DNA of 64,000 nucleotides from Schistocephalus solidus (lineage: Eukaryota > Platyhelminthes > Cestoda > Diphyllobothriidea > Diphyllobothriidae), in assembly GCA_017591395.1 (NCBI GenBank), contig WEDG01001477.1, forward strand, positions 30,191-94,190, given 5' to 3'. Below the pieces are notes generated by a model. It made no database searches. It was not told the origin of the DNA and was given only the letters and a program-made list of their open reading frames with translations. A program made the translations under genes and the position numbers. This document shows, one piece after another, positions 58,543 to 64,000 of the stretch. How positions within the stretch are numbered: position 1 is the first letter of the stretch; every line of letters begins with the position of its first letter.

Positions 58543-60964
58543 AAACTGGTCGTGGACCATTTCACAACCTGACTTCATAGCTCTAACTGAAACATGGTTA
58601 AATGAACAAATCGCAGACACAGAATAGGAGGATTTCAGCTTATCCACATGGATAGAAACAGACGTAGGGGTGGTGGAATCGCAATGTTCATACGAGAAGG
58701 CATTGACTTCATTCCGGATGGGCCCTCGCAAAATAGGAACTCGTCTTGCGAAATACTTTGTTGTAAACGGAAAGTCCCAAACCAACCAGCCCTCCATATT
58801 GCCGTGGTAAATCAACCCGCAGGACAGCGAACGGACACGGACGAAGCATCCATCACAGAGGTAAAGCAAATCTGCTGTAGCAAACACTTATTAATACTTG
58901 GAGATTTCAACGCTCCCGATATCGATTGGGTGTCAATGTATTGCTCGCGATTGGAAAATTCATTCGAACAGAGATTACTTCAGTTAGTAAATGACGAGTT
59001 TCTTACCCAACAAGTCACAATGGAGACGCGGTTCCGAAATGGGCAGCAGTCAGGCTGTTTGGATCTAATCATAAGTAGAAACGACAATTGCATCCTGGCA
59101 TTAAGTTCGTACGTGCCACTTGGACGAAGTGATAATTGTGTTCTTGCTTGGGAGTACAGTCATTTTTCTGTACCCAAACGTCGTGCAGTTAGGCAGAGAA
59201 ATGTATGGAAAGGGGATTATCCCAAAAGGAAAGAATTACTGATTGGGATAGACTGGAGCCCTGCACATGTACCTGGCCCAAATGCTGCCTGGTTCTTCAT
59301 TAGTTAATTGATTCAGCAGTTGGTAGAGAAATTCTGCCCACTTAAAAGGCAATCGTGCGTCTCCCGACCCGAGTGGGTGACATCGGAAATAAAAAGGAAT
59401 CTCAAAAAGAAAAGAAGACTGGGGAGAACATATGTCAGATATCAACAACCCGAAAATTTTTCCGCTTTTAAGAAACAGCGAACTCGGTGTCGGAATCTTC
59501 TGAGAAAAGAAGGATCAGCCTTTGAGTCAGAAATAGTCAAAGACATACCAAGAAATTCGAAAAGGTTTTTTGCTTACGTTAATAAGGCAAAACGAAATCA
59601 GGACTGCATTCCTTGTCTAAAAGACTATCAGGGAAACAGGTTAACTGATAACTCTGATAAGACACGCCTCTTATCCAATTTCTTTATGTCCGTGTATACA
59701 GAGGAACCACCTTTTGATGAGGAAGAATACTTCAGTACTGCCATATCTACAAACAAAATGAGCACGGTGTCATTCCCAATGGACACAGTAAGAAAAACCC
59801 TGAAACAGCTATAGCCCACTAAATCACCTGGCCCAGATGGTTTATCCGCAAAAGTTCTCAATGAACTCACAGACCAGCTGGCCTCTCCGTTCTCCAAGAT
59901 ATTTGAAAGTTCGATGGAGGTGGGGGCTCTGCCTACCGAGTGGAAGATATCCAACATAAACCCCATCTATGAGGGAGGAAAGAGAACATTATCAAACAGT
60001 TTCCGACCAGTCAGCCTCACAAGTATCTGTTGCAAAATTATGGAGAAGATTATTCAAAACGGAACTGATGAGGCATCTTGAAGAGAATACCTTGCTTAGT
60101 TCATATCAACGTGGATTTCAAAGTAGTCGATCCTGCCTCACAAACCTGCTCTCATCCATGGAAAGTTGGACAAAATCATTAGAAATAGGTTTGTCAGTTG
60201 ATGCGGTCTACATTGACTTTAGAAAAGCCTTTGACAGGGTTCCATAAAAAACGTCTGATCTTTAAGCTGCGTCAAATGGATGTGACTGGCAACCTACTCA
60301 AATGCTTGGCCGACTTTCTCACAGGCAGGCGCCAGCGTGTTTTTATTGGAGACGCCAAGTCTCACTGGGAAACCGTTCACAGTGGAGTTCCGCAAGGCAG
60401 TGTTCTGGGTCCCATTTTGTTTCTGATATACGTGAACAACTGCCTTGATTGTCCGACATGCGAGAAGGTAATGTTCGCTGACAATCTGAAGTTATGGAAC
60501 TCGATTGAAAAACCGGAGGATGCGCGGAAATTACAACAAAACTTACATCGCTTACAAACGTGGTGTGATGAGTGGCTGCTGAACCTTAATCTTAACCAAT
60601 GTCAAATAATTCGACTGCGGTCTAGTTCCAGAAGGATGATTAGGTTTGAATATCAATACTTCATCAGTGGTCACTAACTCCAGGAGGTAAATATTCTAAA
60701 GGACTTGGGTATATGGATAACACCAACTCTCAAACCATCGTCGCACTGTGCGAATATCGCAAAGAAAACTATGTGTATCTTAGGCGCAATCAGGAGGTCC
60801 TTCGTTAATTTTGACGGAGAACTTTTTGGGCGCGTGTTTGGAACATTCATCCGGCCGGTGTTGGAATATTGCGTTCAGGCGTGGCACCCTTGGATGAAAC
60901 ATGACTACGCTCTGCTGGAGAAAGTTCAACGGAGGGCAACGAAACTAGTCAGCGGATTGGAATG
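58543..60964 (+). pseudogene. LINE B2 piece 3: endonuclease and reverse transcriptase
   Basis: Continues EN after the D2 insertion: RRGGGIAMFIREGIDFI (near 58,663), ILGDFNAPDIDW (near 58,896), GRSDNCVLAW (His of SDH changed to Asn). TAA ends the frame at 59,305. The RT follows: FDEEEYFSTA, a TAG at 59,812, YIDFRKAFDRV (near 60,209), GVPQGSVLGPILF (near 60,388), and VMFADNLKLW where the second catalytic Asp is Asn (60,483-60,485). The C-terminal region reaches ATKLVSGLEC at 60,964. Confidence 0.88.
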
Positions 60965-61360
60965 CGCTGCCTTTCTGGCGCTGAAAGGGCAACTGGGATG
61001 CGCGATGCCGATATTCCGGTGGTGGAAGGAATTTGTTGTGCTTCTGGTTGCACCAACTTTGAATAGCCAGCAAACTATGACAAAGTCTCCGAGGACACCA
61101 TTACAAACGAAAACGCTACGGCAGGGGGTTTGGGCCAACTACCACAACGGTGGTTGAAGCATGAAGGAACAGCCTGCCGGCACCGGTTTGAAGCCTGGCG
61201 TTTAAAATGTTTGAAAGAACGGTGCCGTTTTGCTTGATGGACGCCCGCCATGGGGTCAAACCGCAATGATCAATATGCTAAAGCAACTATCTGTCATAAA
61301 ATTGGCGTTTTCGCCAGCGTCTGTCTGCGAAGGTTATTCAAAATATCCATACTCCTGAAT
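60965..61360 (+). pseudogene. LINE B2 3' end, strongly diverged
   Basis: Collinear with B1 48,905-49,350 but only loosely matching. Shared islands include acaaagtctccgaggacacc (near 61,080), aaaatgtttgaaagaa and gccagcgtctgtctgcgaagg (near 61,313). The stem-loop motif is not preserved. Directly upstream the two copies are identical over 60 bases. Confidence 0.6.
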
Positions 61361-64000
61361 TACGTCTGCGCGGGATTGCGGTTAAAATTGCGATATGGCA
61401 CTTTACGCATTTGGTGTGACGGCCGTAGTTACTCACCAAAATTAAGTGTTTGAAATTGATAATGTGCTTGAAATTTCAACAGAATTCTATCTTCGCGTTT
61501 AATAATTTAATTTTGTGGTTGCGGGATGGAAATTTGAGACTTCCGCCGGTACCGGCATTGCAGGTTCATCCACTGGCAACAGCAAAGGCATGGTGAATTC
61601 AAGAAGGGTGGCCAAAACGAAATATACGCCCTTAACCAATAGATATAGCAAGTAACGAAGAAATTCGCTCAGAATTGACAACGAAGTGAGGCCTTTATTT
61701 CAGATGCAGGGTATTATGACTGTATGGTTCACATTGTTTAAAGACAAACACTACCGGTAGCGCAGAGTTGATTAAAATTTTAAAAATGCAGGCTTTATCG
61801 AAATTCAAACCGAAGTCAGCGGTGAGAAATACGTTCAAGATTTGAGATTTCATTTAGCGTTTTGAAAAATCTGTTTGAGGGCAGGGTACTACGGTTTGTT
61901 CTGTGGTACGCTTGGACAAATTCAGGTGCCAGGGAGCTCCCGTGAATTTACAAATCTGACGGACGTAACTTCTTATAAAAATTGCTTCTTCTGATGCGGC
62001 ACAAGAGCTGATGTGGTATTCCTCATCGAGATGGGCGAACGACGATTTTTGCGAGCGTGCTGTGGCGGAAGGAAAATGATCTACCCGCTGACATTTGTTT
62101 TCATGGCCGCCAGGCCTTGCCGTCATTTTCTTTGATGCGGGGATCAAACTTCAAATGGGTTAAAAGCCAAAGCTTCGCTGGAATGTTGCGTATTTTGTCT
62201 TTCCTTATATATCGCCTTCAATTAAGTTCCGCATTTGAACCGTGATTGCTGCGAAATGGAAGTTAATTTATCGCATCGTACAAATAAAATATATACGTTG
62301 CCGAAACGGTTTTTCGCAACCTAAGATCTTAATACCACCAGATTTGATTGGTTGGCTTCGAACCACCGCTGAAAAAGCAGTTTCGATACGGCGTAATTCA
62401 AACTGAGAGAATCGAACCGTGGGTTAAGTGGTTAAGGTTGCAGGAAGTACGTTGATATTTAAATTTATTTCGCTGCAGAACTAATAAACGCATAACTTAT
62501 GCACCACAAAGAATGTAAAAGGTATTAAAGGTTGACGGGCGACATTGGTTTATCACGGTTCGCGAACATTATTCTGGAAGATGGGCGTTGATTAAGCGAG
62601 CCAGCGCAGGAACAGGACGTTGGCGTTATAATATCTTGCTTACCAGGTTTGGAGGTGCAGGTTTAAACAGTTTTGAAGAGGGTGTACGTATTCAGGCGGA
62701 CGAGGTACGGAATTTATTCGGTTGGTACGTTAGCGGTACGGCGACGGTTGGGGACAATGACATTATGAAGTTTCAATGGAATTCAGGCCCGAACCTCGAA
62801 AACGGCAGCTAGGCACAATTTTAACGGTTGGTGGCGTAGTTAATCGATGCCGACGTCATTTTGGAAGTCCTTGATGCCGAAGGGATCCTCTTGAATCTCG
62901 ATGCCTTAAACGGAAGAAGGCAAATATTAGCCGCTGGGGAAAAAAAAATGGTTCTACTCAACAAAATAGGTTTAAAACTCATTTCAGCCTATTTCAGGAA
63001 GGTCTATACGCGAAATGTCTTAAAGGCAGTGGCTTTCCTACTTCCGCAAGTGGTATGCTAATGATGCCTTTCAAGGCTAATATACAAAGCTCGTCGGCGG
63101 AAATCGGGTATGGTCGAAGAACTGATTCCGACGAATTGCGGCTTCATAACACAAACGGTAAAATCTGCGGCGATCACTAACACGAAACTAGGGGGCTCGA
63201 GTGTTGATGGCCTACATATATTTCTGAAGTATCGTAGGTGCTGGGAAGCACGGTTGAATTCGCGGCATTCAAACACGAGGACAAAAGTCTGTAATTAATA
63301 CTTTGATCCGCGCCGAAAGGAGAGTTGCACCAATAGTTGGCGGCTTTCACGGTGATTTGGGCTCTCCGCACTGGGATATCGCTCGCTGTCGATAGCAGGA
63401 ACTGATTGATTCTCCCAGAATAGTGTTGTCAAAGAGATCGAAAACCCATCAAACTTACTCTCTTCATAATTAAACGAGGATGAGCACGGTTTGGCGACTT
63501 TGCCTTCAGCGTTTTGCCGCTTTGCGACGGAGACGCACAAACCGAACGGTTTCAACCAATCTCCAGATGCGGCCTGAAAGCGAGCAGATAGCCAGTACGA
63601 AGTATTCCATTGGTGATTTTTTCCGGCTTTGCGGACTACGTAAAGCGTACAACAGAAGATAGACAGGATAAAGAAAAGATTGGTGTCCCTAATCTGATTC
63701 CGAGAACGCGCGGAACCAATCCTCTGGGACCGGATGCGGCACCGTTTACCTTTTGAGTGTTTAAAATCCATGTCTCATTTTGGCCGAGGTTGGTAGTACG
63801 ACCGGTTTCTCTTTGAAGCGCGTTGCAGGCACTCACAATCATGTTCCGTTCAACCACTAATAGCGTAGATCTTCTCCCTGCACAAACTCTGGTATGATGG
63901 CGGTTGTTGGTTTGGGTAACGTTCGGTGCGCCAATGATTTTTCTAAGAATCCCTTAAGTTAATTAGTTGGCTAATAGTGAACGAACAATACAATGGCACC
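61361..64000. other. No gene or repeat recognised
   Basis: None of the open frames (for example 62,588-62,812 plus and 63,771-63,295 minus) shows a motif, and no copy of the window's repeat families was found. The texture differs from the rest, with many cgg/ccg and ggt words in AT-rich context. Confidence 0.35.

Larger units (their letters stand above)
54429..61360 (+). mobile_element. LINE B2: second B copy, split by two nested LINEs
   Basis: B2 survives as three pieces that are collinear with B1: 54,429-54,881 (ORF1 end), 57,340-57,552 (ORF1-EN junction) and 58,543-61,360 (EN, RT and 3' part). The gaps are filled by LINE E and LINE D2. The 5' half of ORF1 is missing. Up to about 60,964 the match to B1 is very high; beyond that it falls sharply. 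Confidence 0.92.

Overview
The window is eukaryotic and almost entirely made of decayed non-LTR retrotransposons (LINEs) and satellite-like repeats. Only one short host exon (13-317) is supported, and no bacterial-style operon, RNA gene or CRISPR is visible. The RTE-like LINE with C2H2 zinc fingers, the TAG microsatellites and the CR1/L2-like LINEs fit what I recall of diphyllobothriid tapeworm genomes (Spirometra, Dibothriocephalus, Schistocephalus). That assignment is inference from recalled family resemblance and was not searched. Family names used here (Z, R, A, B, D, E) are my own labels.

Left part (1-36 kb). A host terminal exon is followed by pyrimidine-rich, probably untranslated sequence. 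The rest is dominated by family Z, an RTE-like LINE encoding an APE-type endonuclease (EN), a reverse transcriptase (RT) and a C-terminal series of C2H2 zinc fingers. Z1 (5.3-8.8 kb) and Z2 (27.2-31.4 kb) are young. Z3 (19.7-22.4 kb, +), Z4 (24.8-23.0 kb, -) and Z5 (35.9-32.3 kb, -) are old. Family R, a noncoding repeat of about 0.8 kb, adjoins the 3' ends of most Z copies. Three times the order is Z forward, R forward, Z reverse, i.e. LINEs tail to tail around R. Two R blocks in opposite orientation also bracket a Penelope-like retroelement fragment at 10.4-10.8 kb. Two (TAG)n arrays flank another R copy at 15 kb, and a CpG-rich block lies at 16.8-17.6 kb.

Middle part (36-41.5 kb). This is mostly unrecognised sequence with an RTE-like fragment, a CR1-like fragment and the integrase end of a Ty3/gypsy-type element, all on the minus strand.

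Right part (41.5-61.4 kb). This is a stack of CR1/L2-like LINEs: A (+), B1 (+, flanked by 92-bp direct repeats), D1 (-, nearly complete), and B2 (+). B2 has been interrupted by E (+) and by a 5'-truncated D2 (-). Families B, D and E encode a similar N-terminal protein (CxxC motif, coiled coil, RRM-like block) ahead of EN and RT. A, B and E share a 3'-terminal double stem-loop, and D carries a different 3' hairpin with a compensatory base pair. Every copy is broken by stops or frameshifts. The last 3 kb holds nothing recognisable, and the homology of B2 to B1 drops abruptly at about 60,965.
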